Shown: in pieces, positions 36,149 through 47,300 of the stretch
Layout: each line of letters opens with the position of its first letter
How positions within the stretch are numbered: position 1 is the first letter of the stretch
Assembly (NCBI RefSeq): GCF_000373905.1
Contig: NZ_KB892705.1
Span: 62,001-126,000, forward strand
Source: Mycobacterium sp. 155
Lineage (GTDB): Bacteria; Actinomycetota; Actinomycetes; Mycobacteriales; Mycobacteriaceae
Reading direction: 5' to 3'
DNA length: 64,000 nt
Translations under genes and position numbers: made by a program
The notes under the pieces: model-generated
Seen by the model: only the letters and a program-made list of their open reading frames with translations
What the model was told of the DNA's origin: nothing
Databases searched by the model: none

Positions 36149-36954
36149 CCGCGTTGACTGCGGTGCGCCCGGCCCCATCGGGACTGCAGCAGTGGTGGGT
36201 ACTGACCGTACGGCTGATCGCACCCACATTGCGCAACGGTGAAGTGGCAGTGGGTGTTGCCGTTTCGGTGGCCGCTACCGCGAGTCTCTACATCCCGTTG
36301 AACCGACTGATGGATGGCCCCGACCTCAAGATGAGCAGCTACGCGCAGTACCTGCTGCCGCTGATCGTGTTGCAAGCCGTCGCGTTCGCGTCGATCTCCA
36401 CTGCTTTTCGGGCTGCGACCGATTCGGTACAGGGGATCAACCGACGTTTCCAGGCGTTGCCGATCTCGCCGCTGACCCCGTTGGCGGCCCGGATCGCAGC
36501 AAGCGTCTACCGCTGCGTGATCGGACTGGTCGTGGCGCTGGCATGTGGATATGTGATCGGCTTTCGATTTCACCGTGGGCCCATTTGTGTCGTGGTGTTC
36601 TGTCTGCTGGTGATGCTCACCGGGCTGGCTCTGGCGCTCGTGGGCGATACTCTCGGCACCAAATCGCGCGACCCAGCCGCGACCGCACAATGGTTGTTGT
36701 TGCCGCAGTTGATATTCGGTTTCCTGTCGGTGGGAATCCAGCCGCTGCATCGGTTTCCCGAGTGGGTTCGGCCGATCGTCGACAATCAGCCGATCTCCCG
36801 GCTCGTCTACGCCATGCAGGCACTGGCCGGTGACTCCGCTGACGGTGTACCACCGGTCAGCTGGTCGGTCATCGCTCCGGCACTGGCCTGGGTGGTCGGC
36901 ATCATCGCAGTGACCCTGCCTTGGGCTGTCGTGGTTTACCGGCGGAGAACCTGA
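36145..36954 (+). CDS. drrB: ABC transporter permease DrrB
   Basis: A 269-residue ABC-2 type permease with about six transmembrane helices, for example YLLPLIVLQAVAFASIST and LLVMLTGLALALVGDTLG. It starts with a GTG overlapping the drrA stop (GTGA) and its own stop overlaps drrC (TGATG), so the three subunits are made together. It forms the membrane channel of the DIM-type exporter with DrrC. The R-x-R-R-T C-terminus is cytoplasmic. Confidence 0.93.
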   Translation: MTALTAVRPAPSGLQQWWVLTVRLIAPTLRNGEVAVGVAVSVAATASLYIPLNRLMDGPDLKMSSYAQYLLPLIVLQAVAFASISTAFRAATDSVQGINRRFQALPISPLTPLAARIAASVYRCVIGLVVALACGYVIGFRFHRGPICVVVFCLLVMLTGLALALVGDTLGTKSRDPAATAQWLLLPQLIFGFLSVGIQPLHRFPEWVRPIVDNQPISRLVYAMQALAGDSADGVPPVSWSVIAPALAWVVGIIAVTLPWAVVVYRRRT

Positions 36955-37772
36955 TGGCCGTTCTCGTCAGCACCAGCGTTGATGCCGTTGATGCGCACCG
37001 CCGTTCGCTGAGCCTGGCGTCGCAAACCGCGGTGCTGACCCAGCGGCTGCTGATCCGGTCGGCTCGTACCCCCATGACGCTTGTTCACGCTCTGCTGTTG
37101 CCAGTGGCCTTCCTGCTCACCCTCAAGGTTGTCTTCGGCGACTCGATCACGACGATCACGGGCGAGAATGCGCTCTACCGCAGCGTGCCACTGGTCGCCG
37201 TGGTGGCGACGATGACAGGGTCGACCACGGGAATGGTCGGCGTCAACGCCGAACGTCTTGACGGGTTTCTTTCCCGGATGTGGGCGCTGCCCATCCATCG
37301 CGCCGCCGGACTGCTGTCGCGGCTGGCCGCCGAGGTGATACGTCTGCTCTTCACGACGCTGGTGATCCTTTGTGCGGGAATCGCTCTGGGATTCCGCTTC
37401 CACCAAGGGGTTGGCGCCGCAGTGCTGTGGGTGGCCGTCCCGGTGATCTTTGGCGTCGCCTTCGCCGCGCTGGCCACCACGATCGCGCTGTATTCACGTA
37501 AAGCCGTGATGGTGGAGGCGATGCAACCCGTGATCATCTTGGGTGCCACCTTCTGTACCGGGTTCGTCCCGGTGGAGCGTTACCCGGACTGGGTTCAGCC
37601 GGTAGTCCGGCATCAGCCGATGTCACCGGCAGTCGATGCGATGCGGGGACTGTCGGTGGGTGGGCCGGTGCTGTGGCCGCTGATCAGTGCGCTGGTGTGG
37701 TGCGCCGCGATCTTCTTGGTGTGCCTGTGGCCGATCGTGCGGGGCTACCGCAGAGCCAGTACCAGCCGCTAG
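36954..37772 (+). CDS. drrC: ABC transporter permease DrrC
   Basis: A 272-residue ABC-2 type permease related to DrrB. It has about six helices (for example VHALLLPVAFLLTLKVVF and VIFGVAFAALATTIALY) and the repeated theme FVPVERYPDWVQPVVRHQPMSP, which parallels HRFPEWVRPIVDNQPISR in DrrB. That internal similarity supports a heterodimer. The ATG at 36954 shares one base with the drrB stop. It ends the coupled block; papA5 follows after an 81-bp repeat-containing gap. Confidence 0.93.
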   Translation: MAVLVSTSVDAVDAHRRSLSLASQTAVLTQRLLIRSARTPMTLVHALLLPVAFLLTLKVVFGDSITTITGENALYRSVPLVAVVATMTGSTTGMVGVNAERLDGFLSRMWALPIHRAAGLLSRLAAEVIRLLFTTLVILCAGIALGFRFHQGVGAAVLWVAVPVIFGVAFAALATTIALYSRKAVMVEAMQPVIILGATFCTGFVPVERYPDWVQPVVRHQPMSPAVDAMRGLSVGGPVLWPLISALVWCAAIFLVCLWPIVRGYRRASTSR

Positions 37773-37792
37773 ACCAATGCGATATCGACAAA

Positions 37793-37846
37793 GCGATACC
37801 AAGAGACCAGGCGATACCAAGAGACCAGGCGATCCCAAGAGAAAGA
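37793..37846. repeat. Three 18-bp tandem repeats between drrC and papA5
   Basis: GCGATACCAAGAGACCAG occurs twice exactly (37793 and 37811) and a third time with changes (37829). The last copy runs into the purine-rich ribosome site (AAGAGAAAGAG) of papA5, so copy number could alter translation or spacing. Confidence 0.85.
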
Positions 37847-37853
37847 GTGCACA

Positions 37854-39104
37854 GTGTTCGGTTCAACGCCGATCCGCGATCTGACGCCCAGCGAAGAGTT
37901 CTACGCACAGGCCGAGAACTTCATCGGCATCACCCTTACGTTGCGCGGACCGGTGGATGTGGGCGCGATTTCGCAGGCGTTCGACACGTTGATGCGGGTG
38001 CATCCCGCGCATGCCGGACACCTGGAACATCCCGGCACCGATGGCAGGCATCAGATCATGGTCGACGAATACGAGCATGCGGGGATCTGGCTGGAGAAGA
38101 TCGGGGAGACGTCGCCGCAGCGCCTGCCAGATCAGTCCCAGGCACTGGTGAACCTGCGGCTGCGACTGGGTTCAGAACGGTCCGAACTCACGCTCTACAC
38201 ACATCATGCCCTTGGCGATGCGCATCATCAGTTCGCGCTACTGGAGAAGTTGTTGGGTTGGTACACCGACATTGTCGAAGGCGCCGATATCGGGCCGGTC
38301 AAGTCCGAACCCGTTCCCGACTCGTTGGAGGGTGTGCTCGCGGCTCGGGGCATCGGCAAACTTGCACGGTTCGGGCTGGAGCGCTACCTGCCCGCAATGT
38401 TCGTCTACGACCTGCCGGCCTCACATCGAAACGCGGGACGCGTCGGTCCTCAGTCGGTTCGGGTGCCCTCGGCCACCTGCCGGCTCTCCCGCCAGGAAAC
38501 CCAGGATCTGGTCGCCATCTCCGCCGCCGAACGGGTCAGTCTCAACTCCCTGGTGGCCGCTTCGATCCTGTTGGCCGAGTGGAAGATACGCGATAGCCCG
38601 CACATTCCGATCCCCTACATGTATCCGGTCGATCTGCGCTTCTACCTGACCCCAGCGGTTGGTGCGACCGAGGCGACCAATCCGGTAGGCATGGCTATGT
38701 ACCTGGCCGAGATCAACGCACGCACCGACCTGATAGACCTGGCCCGCGACATCGTCGAGGCGTTTCGCGCTGATCTGACCGAAGGTGTGATTCAGCAGTC
38801 GTTTCTGCACTTCAGTCAGCAATACCAGGGCAACCCGCCCGGGTTGCCCGATGTGGTGATGGCCACCGATGGCGGGGAATTGCCGTCGGTTCGCACGCCG
38901 CCCGATCTCACGGTCGAGGAGTATGACGCCGAAGTGCTGTTCGCCTCGACCTCGGTGGGGATCGACATGTATTCCGTCGCAACGTATGACGGTCGGTTGG
39001 TGATCACCTATCACAGCCATGGGCCCAGCCCTGGTCATTACGTCGGCGAGATCCACGACCTGTTGGTCGGCGTGCCGTCCAGATACGGCTGGGTCACCGA
39101 GTAG
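37854..39104 (+). CDS. papA5: Polyketide-associated acyltransferase PapA5
   Basis: A 416-residue acyltransferase of the condensation superfamily (PapA5 is 422). PapA5 takes mycocerosyl chains directly from Mas and esterifies the two hydroxyls of phthiocerol. The catalytic segment reads LYTHHALGDAHHQFALLEKL: the His and Asp of HHxxxD are kept, but the usual Gly after Asp is Ala. The second half has IPYMYPVDLRFYLTPAVGATEATNPVG and ends PSRYGWVTE, both close to M. tuberculosis PapA5 as recalled. The start is GTG at 37854 after AAGAGAAAGAG. It follows drrC as in the DIM locus. Confidence 0.93.
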   Translation: MFGSTPIRDLTPSEEFYAQAENFIGITLTLRGPVDVGAISQAFDTLMRVHPAHAGHLEHPGTDGRHQIMVDEYEHAGIWLEKIGETSPQRLPDQSQALVNLRLRLGSERSELTLYTHHALGDAHHQFALLEKLLGWYTDIVEGADIGPVKSEPVPDSLEGVLAARGIGKLARFGLERYLPAMFVYDLPASHRNAGRVGPQSVRVPSATCRLSRQETQDLVAISAAERVSLNSLVAASILLAEWKIRDSPHIPIPYMYPVDLRFYLTPAVGATEATNPVGMAMYLAEINARTDLIDLARDIVEAFRADLTEGVIQQSFLHFSQQYQGNPPGLPDVVMATDGGELPSVRTPPDLTVEEYDAEVLFASTSVGIDMYSVATYDGRLVITYHSHGPSPGHYVGEIHDLLVGVPSRYGWVTE

Positions 39105-39124
39105 ATCGCGAACGCCATTGTGGT

Positions 39125-40498
39125 TTAGCTGATTTGGTCCAACATCTCGGTTAATCCGGCGGCGAAACCGTCAGCCAAGGTGCGTGGGTCCAGCAGGAGT
39201 GCCGGGCAGGAGAGCACTGCGATGTACAGCGTCCCGTTGGCCGACCACAGCGTGACGTTGAGCCCCGCCCCGTGCATCACCGGACCGCACGCATACAGCG
39301 CCGAAACCTCAGCGCCAAGAAGATAAGGTGCGTGTGGACCGGGCACGTTGGACACCACGATGTTGTACATCGGACGTAACTGGGTGAGCCACGCGTACAC
39401 CCGCTTGGCGATGCCAAGAAGTACTGGGCCGATGACATCGCCCCAGTCTTGCAACAGCGTCACGCCGATTGCCGAACTGTGTTCCTTGGCAATGACATTG
39501 GCTACGGCGATGGATTTCAGTCGTTCCACGGGGTCAGTGATCTGCGTCTGCAGCTTGGGGTACATGCCCGACACCTGGTTTCGCCCTGTGCGATCGGAGG
39601 GGCCGTGCGCCGACACCGGCACCAGCGCCACCAGCGAGGCCTTCGGCAATTCGCCCCGGTTGAGAAACAACTCGCGAGCCTGCCCGCCGACGATCGCCAT
39701 CACCACGTCGTTGATCTTGACCCCGAAGTGGTTCGCGACCTTTTTGACGTCAGCAAGATCCAGCTGGGCGAAGGCAAGCTTGCGATCGGAGGTGAGCTTC
39801 CCATTGAGCACGGTGCGTGGGGCGGTGAACGGAGCCGCCATCGCGCGGCCGGTAGCCGCACGCCGAATGGTGTCGATCACCGCGGTGATGCTCGCGGGCA
39901 ACAATTTCAGCAGGTACCAGGGGCGGCGTGCGAACCCGGCCAGACCGGTGACGGCGATTCGCAACGGGCCGGCGGCCGGCGCTGCCTCGACAAAGGCCGG
40001 TGGCGGCGGGTCGGGTTCGGTACTGCACAGCTGCCCGATGATGTCGGCAAGGGTCAAGCCGTCGGCTATCGCATGGTGGAGCATCAGCAGAACGGCCAGC
40101 CGTCCGTCGTCTCGGCCCTCGATCACCCACATGGCCCACAGCGGCCGGCCATGATCGAGCCGCAACGTGGCGAGGTACCCGCACAGCTCCTCGAACTCGG
40201 CCCGGCCCCCTGGCGCCGGGACACCGATCCGATGCACGTGACGGTCGATGTCGAAGTCGGTGTCTTGCACCCAGGCGGGAAAATCGAGGTTCAGGGCGTT
40301 GTCGGACACCTTCTCCCGGAACACCGGTATCGCCCGCAGCCGCGTCGCCAGGGCGGCTCGGAAGCAGTCGTAGCTGTAGCCGCCTGGAATCGTCGAGGTG
40401 TCTAGTTCGAAGACCGAAAACACTTGCAGCGGCTGTGTTGCGGTCTCGAGGGAGAAAAAGCTGGCGTCGAGTCCGCTTACTCGTTGTGGACTTCGCAC
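39125..40498 (-). CDS. Wax ester synthase/diacylglycerol acyltransferase (WS/DGAT, Tgs family)
   Basis: A 457-residue acyl-CoA:alcohol/diacylglycerol O-acyltransferase. It has the active-site motif LMLHHAIADGLTLAD (HHxxxDG, about 135-150), NIVVSNVPGP and the C-terminal CGPVMHGAGLNVTLWSANGTLYI. The N-terminus MRSPQRVSGLDASFFSLET is also typical. These enzymes make triacylglycerol or wax esters from acyl-CoA. The canonical DIM locus has no such gene between papA5 and mas, so it may acylate the diol, a by-product or storage lipid. It is convergent with papA5 (20-bp gap) and divergent from the SDR. Confidence 0.9.
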   Translation of the reverse strand: MRSPQRVSGLDASFFSLETATQPLQVFSVFELDTSTIPGGYSYDCFRAALATRLRAIPVFREKVSDNALNLDFPAWVQDTDFDIDRHVHRIGVPAPGGRAEFEELCGYLATLRLDHGRPLWAMWVIEGRDDGRLAVLLMLHHAIADGLTLADIIGQLCSTEPDPPPPAFVEAAPAAGPLRIAVTGLAGFARRPWYLLKLLPASITAVIDTIRRAATGRAMAAPFTAPRTVLNGKLTSDRKLAFAQLDLADVKKVANHFGVKINDVVMAIVGGQARELFLNRGELPKASLVALVPVSAHGPSDRTGRNQVSGMYPKLQTQITDPVERLKSIAVANVIAKEHSSAIGVTLLQDWGDVIGPVLLGIAKRVYAWLTQLRPMYNIVVSNVPGPHAPYLLGAEVSALYACGPVMHGAGLNVTLWSANGTLYIAVLSCPALLLDPRTLADGFAAGLTEMLDQIS

Positions 40499-40551
40499 GC
40501 ATGCGATGATACGTGCTGGCCATTCAACGTCGAGGCAAGTGGAGTTGGGTG

Positions 40552-41334
40552 ATGGTTGCCTTGATCACCGGGGCGTCGACCGGGATCGGCGCGGAGTTCG
40601 CCAGGCAGTTCGCCGCACGGGGCCACGACCTCGTCGTCGTTGCTCGCAGTGCGGACAGGCTCGATGATCTCGCCGCTCGACTGCGCGAGGCACACGGCGT
40701 CGAGGTAACCGTGCTGGCGATGGATCTGTCGCTCCCGGCCGCTGCGGGCGAGCTGTGGCAGCAGACGGATCGCCTGGGTCTCGAGATCGCGGTACTGGTC
40801 AACAATGCCGGCTTCGGCACCCACAGTGACGTCGCCGATGCCGATCCGCAGCGCCTCGAGGAGGCGGTCGAGCTCAATTGCCGAACGTTGGTCGGGACGA
40901 CCGCCCGCTACCTGCCTCAGATGCGGGCCAGGGGTGCGGGAACGATCATCAACGTGGCGTCGACCGCGGCGTTTCAGCCGTTGCCGAAGATGGCGGTTTA
41001 CGGCGCGACGAAGGCCTTCGTGTTGTCGTTCACCGAGGCGGTCTGGGCAGAGGAGCGCAGACACGGCGTTCGTGTCCTGGCAGTGTGCCCGGGGTTGACG
41101 GATACCCCGTTCTTCGAGCTGGCAGGCGAGACCGCGGCTCGGGGTGCGGCACGTTCGAAGGCCTTGGGGCTCACCCGAACTCCGCAGCAGCTCGTCGACG
41201 CCACGATGCGTGCGCTGTCCAGCGGCAAACCCAGCTTCGTGGACGGCGTCGCCAATGCCTTCGTCGCGCGCGTGCTTACGCGGGTGCTGCCAAGGCGAGC
41301 GGCGATCGCGGTGTCCGGGCGGCTGCTTGGCTGA
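40552..41334 (+). CDS. Short-chain dehydrogenase/reductase
   Basis: A 260-residue classical SDR. The dinucleotide loop TGASTGIGAEFARQ is near residues 7-20, followed by NNAG (about 88), catalytic Ser in INVASTAAF, and Tyr/Lys in VYGATKAF. Arg/His downstream of the first Gly motif in VVVARSADRL suggests NADP(H). The ATG at 40552 has GGAG seven bases upstream. Given its place inside a DIM-like cluster that lacks the usual phthiodiolone ketoreductase (Rv2951c), it is a candidate for reducing the keto group left after PpsE and decarboxylation. The role is inferred from context only. Confidence 0.88.
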   Translation: MVALITGASTGIGAEFARQFAARGHDLVVVARSADRLDDLAARLREAHGVEVTVLAMDLSLPAAAGELWQQTDRLGLEIAVLVNNAGFGTHSDVADADPQRLEEAVELNCRTLVGTTARYLPQMRARGAGTIINVASTAAFQPLPKMAVYGATKAFVLSFTEAVWAEERRHGVRVLAVCPGLTDTPFFELAGETAARGAARSKALGLTRTPQQLVDATMRALSSGKPSFVDGVANAFVARVLTRVLPRRAAIAVSGRLLG

Positions 41335-41352
41335 AGCCGGGCAGCCGCCCGG

Positions 41353-44300
41353 CTACCCGGAGCTTGCCTCCAGGGTGTCGGTCAGATGCCCCGCCAGCGC
41401 CCGCGGTGTGCTGTAGGTGACGATGGTCTTGGGCGCCAGACGGATACCCGTCTGCGTCTCGATGTGGGTGCGCAACTCCAGCGTGCCAAGGGAATCCAAA
41501 CCGTGCTCGGCGAACGAACGATCGGGATCGACCGCCCGCCGCAGGATGAGGCCGACCTGGTCGGTGACCAGGCGGCGCAACCGGTTCGGCCACTCGTCCT
41601 GGGTCAGCCCGGCGAGTTCGGTCAACACGGTTGCGGCACTGGCCGCGTGGTCGCCGTCGGCGTCGCGGAATGCCTCGGCGAACGGGCTGCGCGCGGCCAG
41701 CGCCACCAACAACGGCATGCCGGTCAGGGGCAGGTACCCGGTGTATCCCCGGTCGTAGCGCAGTAGCGCCCGGAACGCGTATCCACCGTCTTCCGGACTG
41801 ATCATCGTCACGTCACCGCGTTGTGCCACCGCGGCGCCACGGCCGATGTCGGCCCAGGCGCCCCAGGCGATCGCGCTGGCCGGAATACCTTGGCTGCGTT
41901 GCCATGCCGTGAAAGCGTCCAGCCAGCTGTTGGCCGCCGCATACGCGCCCTGTCCCGGCGAGCCAAGCAGCACCGCGGCTGAGGAGAAGTTGCAGAACCA
42001 GTCAAGCGGCTGAGAGGCGGCCGCCTGATGCAGATGCCACGCGCCGCGAACCTTGGGTGCCCAGTCCCGCTCTAGGAGCTCGTCGGTGATGTTGTCCAGG
42101 GTTGCGTCGTCGACGACGGCCGCGGCATGCAGAACGCCGCGCAATGGCAGCCCGGTGGCCGTGGCGGCGTTGACGAGTCGCTCCGCGGTGGCCGGGTCGG
42201 CGATGTTGCCGCACTCCACCACGACGTCGGTACCCTTACTGCGTAATGCTGCAATCGTCTTCTGCGCCTGTGCATTCGGTTGAGATCGAGAGGTCAGGAC
42301 GATTCGTCCGCATCCTCCCGACGCCATCACCGCGGCTAGGAACAGCCCTAGGCCGCCCACCCCACCGGTCACGAGGTAGGAGCCGTCGCTGCGGAAGACC
42401 GGTGCCCGATTCGGCGGCACGGCCACCCGGGTGGCTCCATTCCTCGGCACCGAGAGGACGAGTTTGCCGGTGTGTTCGGCGGCGCTGATTGCCCTGATCG
42501 CGGTGGCGGCTTCGGCCAGCGGATGAACCGTGTGCTCGGGCACCGGCAGCACGCCGCTGCCGACCAACTCGTAGACCTTGCGCAGCAGTGCCCCAATGCT
42601 TTTGGGGGCGTTGGTGGTCATCAGTGCCAGATCGGCGTAGTAGAACGTCAGGTTCCGCCGGAACGGGTACAGATCGACGCGGGTGTGCTCGTAGACATCG
42701 CGTTTGCCGATCTCGACGAAGCGCCCGCCGAAGGCCAGCAACTCGAGTCCGGCGCGCTGGGCCGGCCCGATCAACGAGTTGAGCACCACATCGACGCCGT
42801 AGCCGTCGGTGTCGCGGCGGATCTCGTCGGCGAAACTAGTTGAACGCGAGTCGTATACGTGCTCGATTCCCATGTCTCGGAGCAATTGCCGCCGCGCTGG
42901 GCTGCCTGCCGTTGCGAAGATCTCGGCGCCGGCATGCCGAGCGATCGCAATCGCCGCCTGACCGACACCGCCTGTCGCGGAGTGGATGAGCACCCGGTCG
43001 TCTGCACCGATCCGCGCAAGGTCGCACAACCCGTACCACGCGGTGCCGTACCCGGTGGACACCGCGGCGGCCGCCTCGGCCGTCAGGCCGGCCGGCAATG
43101 GCGCGACCAGTCGTGCGTCGCACGTGACGTACGTGCCCCAGCATCCGCCTGCGCCAAAACCGCCGACTTTGTCGCCGACCCGGTGCTCGGTGACCCCAGG
43201 CCCGATGGCGGTGACCACACCCGCGAAATCCAGGCCGAGTTGCGGTTGCGTGCCGTCGAATGTCGGGTAGCGGCCGAAGGCGGCCAGCACATCGGCGAAG
43301 TTGATGCTGGAGGCGCCGACCGCGACCTCGACCTGTCCGGCCGCGGGTGTCGGCCGCTCGGCTGCGACCACCTCCAGGGTCTGCAGATCACCGGGGGTGC
43401 GGATCTGCAGTCGCATGCCGTCGGATCCGGGGTCGGCGAGAATGGTCCGCCGCTCCTCGGCTCGCAACGGAGTCCGACGCAGCCGCGCCGCGTACCACGA
43501 CCCCTCCCGCCAGGCCGTTTCGTCCTCATCCGAGCCGCTCAGTAATTCCTGTGCGAGCTGGTCGGCGGTGGTGAGGGAGTCGACGTCGATCTGGCTCGGT
43601 CGCAGGGGCGCCTGCTCGGCACCGATCACCCGCACCAGCCCACGCACGCCACCTTGGTCCAGGTTGACCCGATCGTGGCTCGCCACGGCCTGCGAGTTGC
43701 GGGTGACGACGTAGAGGCGCGGCGGCTGCGAGTCGGTGTTCGAGAGTTCGCCGGCGATGTCGACGATCTGCCGAACGAGTTCGCGGCCGCGCGTGAGGCA
43801 GGCCTCGGTTGGATCGTCGCCTGCCGGTGCTGTCACGATCACCACGCCGGTCAGGCCGTCGGCGTCGGCGACCGAGGCCGCCGTCCGGCACTGGGCACCG
43901 CCGGCCACCAGTGCATCGGTCAGGTGGGCCGGAAGGTCATCGGTGTCATCCGAGCTGATCAGCAGCCAACGCCCGGCCGAGGCCCCGTTGACCGAGGCGG
44001 TCGGTGGTTGTCGCTGCTCCCACTCGACCGTCAGCAGCCGGTCGGCGAGAAGGCGTTCACGTTCGCCGGCCTTGGTGGCGCCGCTGCCCAACCGGAGTCG
44101 GCTGATTTCAAGGATCACCCCACCGTTTCCGTCGAGCACCTCGAGGTCGGCTTCGATTACCGTAGCGTCGGCTTTGGTGACGGTGACATGGCAGTAGCGG
44201 GCATCACGACCCGCCCCGAAGCGGCGCAGCCGGCCGACACTCAAGGGCAACAGCAGACCACCACTGTCTCGCCGGCCGCCGACCAGCAGGTGTGCGCCGA

Positions 44301-47300
44301 CGGATTGAAAGCAGGCATCCAGCACTGCGGGGTGGATGCAGTAGCCGGACTGCCCGGCCCGGATACCGGCAGGCGCCCCGATCTCGGCCAGCAGCGTGGC
44401 GCCGCCTTCCGCGGTATGCACGCGGGCCAGACCGGTGAAGGCGGGACCGAACTCGATGCCCCGCGCGGCCAATGACTGCCGGAGCTCCTCGCCACTGACG
44501 GTGCCCGGGTGCGCGGCCAGCAGATCGTCGAGATCGCGGCAGCCCGGCGGGAGGCCTTCCTCGGTTGCGTAGAGGACCGCGACCGCGCGCCGGACCCGTT
44601 CCCCGGCATCATCGGTCTGCACGGTGAACGCCGCGACGCCGGGCGCATCGATCGACGCGACGGCAGCGACCTCGGTGTGGACGTCGAGCAACAGGAGCTC
44701 TTCGAACTGGACGTCGCGCACCTCGGAACCCGTGGGGAACAGCCTTTCCCCGGCCGCCAAAGCCATCTCACAGTAGGCAGCTCCCGGCAGCGCAGAAACA
44801 TCGTGCACCTGATGGTCGCCCAGCCACGGCAGCGCGGCGGTGCCGACGTCGGCCTGCCAGGCGTGCCGTTCGGGTTCCTCCAACAGCCGAACATGCGCCC
44901 CTAGCAGGGGATGGACCGCGACCAGGTGGCCCTGCGCGTGCCCACCCCAGCCGGCGCCGCCCGCGCGGGAGAGCAGTAGATGGCGGTGGGTCCACGTCGC
45001 CAGCGGCGCGTCCACCAGTCGCCCGTCGGGATACGGCACGGAGAAGTCCACCGCTGCACCGGCGCTGTGCAGATCGGAGACGAAGCCGAGCAAGCCGTGC
45101 GGCGACGGCTGGTCGCGCCGCATGCTGGTCAGCGCAGCTGCCGGGGTCTCCATCTTCTCGGCGGTCTGTTCGACGGCGCGGGTCAGCAGCGGGTGCGGAG
45201 CCAACTCTGCGAAGACCCGATGGCCGTCCTCCAACGCTGCCTGCACCGCGGCGGAGAACCGGACCACCTGACGTAGGTTGTCGACCCAGTAAGCCGGATC
45301 GCATGCGGCTAACGCGCGCGGGTCGTCCTGGGTCGAAGAATAGAAGGGAATCGCCGGTTTCCCCGGGGCGAGATCGGCCAATGAGTCGGCCAGGTCCGCC
45401 AGGATCGGGTCCACCTGAGGGGAGTGGGAAGCGACATCGACGGCTACTTCGCGTGCCATCACCTCGCGCTGCTCCCAGGCCGCGACGAGCTTGCGGATGG
45501 TCTGGGTTTCGCCGCCGATCACAGTCGTCTGCGGGGACGCCACCACGGCCACAACGACGTCGTCGATACCGCGGCTGGCCAGTTCGTCGCGGACGCGTTG
45601 CTCGGACAGCTCCACCGAAGCCATCGCCCCGGACCCGGACAGGCGAGCCAAAAGCTTGGAGCGGCGGCAGATCACCCGCACGCCGTCCTGCAGCGAAAGC
45701 GATCCCGCGACGACGGCTGCGGCGACCTCGCCCATGGAGTGCCCGATGACTGCGCCGGGCCGCACCCCGTGGGATGCCATCGTCGCAGCCAGGGCGACCT
45801 GCATGGCGAACAGGGTCGGCTGAACCCGGTCGATGCCGGTCACCGTCTCGGATGCCGACATCGCCTCGGTCACTGAGAACCCGGACTCCCGCACGATCAG
45901 CGGCTCGATGCTCGCGACGGTGTCGGCGAACACTGGTTCCGTTTCCATGAGGGTTGCACCCATGCCGGCCCACTGCGAACCCTGTCCGGAGAACACCCAT
46001 ACCGGGCCGCGGTCATCCTGTCCGACCTGGGCCGGGTACTGCGCGTCGCCGACAGCGACGTCCCGCAGGGCGGCACACAGCTCCTTGATGTCGCCCGCGA
46101 TCACCGAAGTGCGTACCGTGCGATACCCGCGCCGACGAGCCAGGGTGTAGCCCAGGTCTTCCAGCCCAACCGATTCCGCGCGCCGTTCCAGCCAGTCGGC
46201 CAGTCGGCCGCACGTACGCCGCAGTTCGTCGGCCGAAGTCGAGGACAGCGGGATCAGCATGGGACGCACGATCGCGTCATCGGCGTCTTGGCGTGGGGAT
46301 CGGCATGATCGGGTCGCTGGCGCCTGCTCGACGATGGCATGCACATTGGTGCCGGAAATCCCGTAGGACGACACCGCGATCCGGCGCGGTCCGGCGTGAC
46401 CGTCGGGCCACGGCGTGGTCTCCCGCGGCACGGTCAAACCGGTCTCGATCTGCGCAAGCGCATCGGGCAGGCGGTTGAAGTGCACCATCGGCGGAACAAC
46501 ACCGTGCTGCAGCTCGAGGACCGCCTTGATGAACCCAAGGGCGCCCGCCGCGGACTCGGTGTGGCCGAAGTTCGACTTCGCCGAGCCGAGCAGGACTTCA
46601 CCGCTGCGCCCGTAGGACTGGGCGAGGCTCGCGAACTCGATCGGATCGCCGACCGGAGTGCCGGTGCCATGTGCTTCCACCGCGCCGATCGTGTCGGCAT
46701 CGACGCCGCTCGCGGCCAGCGCCGCCCGGCAAGCCGCCACCTGGGCATCGAATGACGGCGTCGCGATGTTCCTGGTCCGGCCATCTGAATTGGCGGCCGT
46801 GCCGCGGACCACGGCGAGAATGTCGTCACCGTCCCGCAGTGCGTCCGGCAACCGCTTGAGCAGCACCACGGCGCAACCCTCGGAGCGGACGAACCCGTCG
46901 GCCGCCTCGTCGAACGCCCGGCACCGTCCGGTCGGAGAAAGCATGCCCTGCGCCGACGCCCAGCTGTTCTTTCGAGGCTCCCTCATTACCATGCAGCCGC
47001 CGGCCAGTGCGAGGTCGCTTTCACCCCCGTCCAAGCTGCGACAAGCCATGTGCACGGCAAGCAGCCCCGACGAACACGCCGTGTCGAACGTCAACGCTGG
47101 ACCGTGCACGGCCAGCGTGTAGGCGACCCGACCGGATGCCATACACGCGGCGGTCTCCGTGTACCCGTACGCATCCGCGTCGAGCGCTATGGAGGTGTGG
47201 TCGTCATGGGACAAGCCTAGGTACACCCCCGTGGCGGTCCCGGCCAACGATGTCGGTGCCATCCCGGCCTGTTCGATGGCCTCCCACGAGGTCTCCAGCA

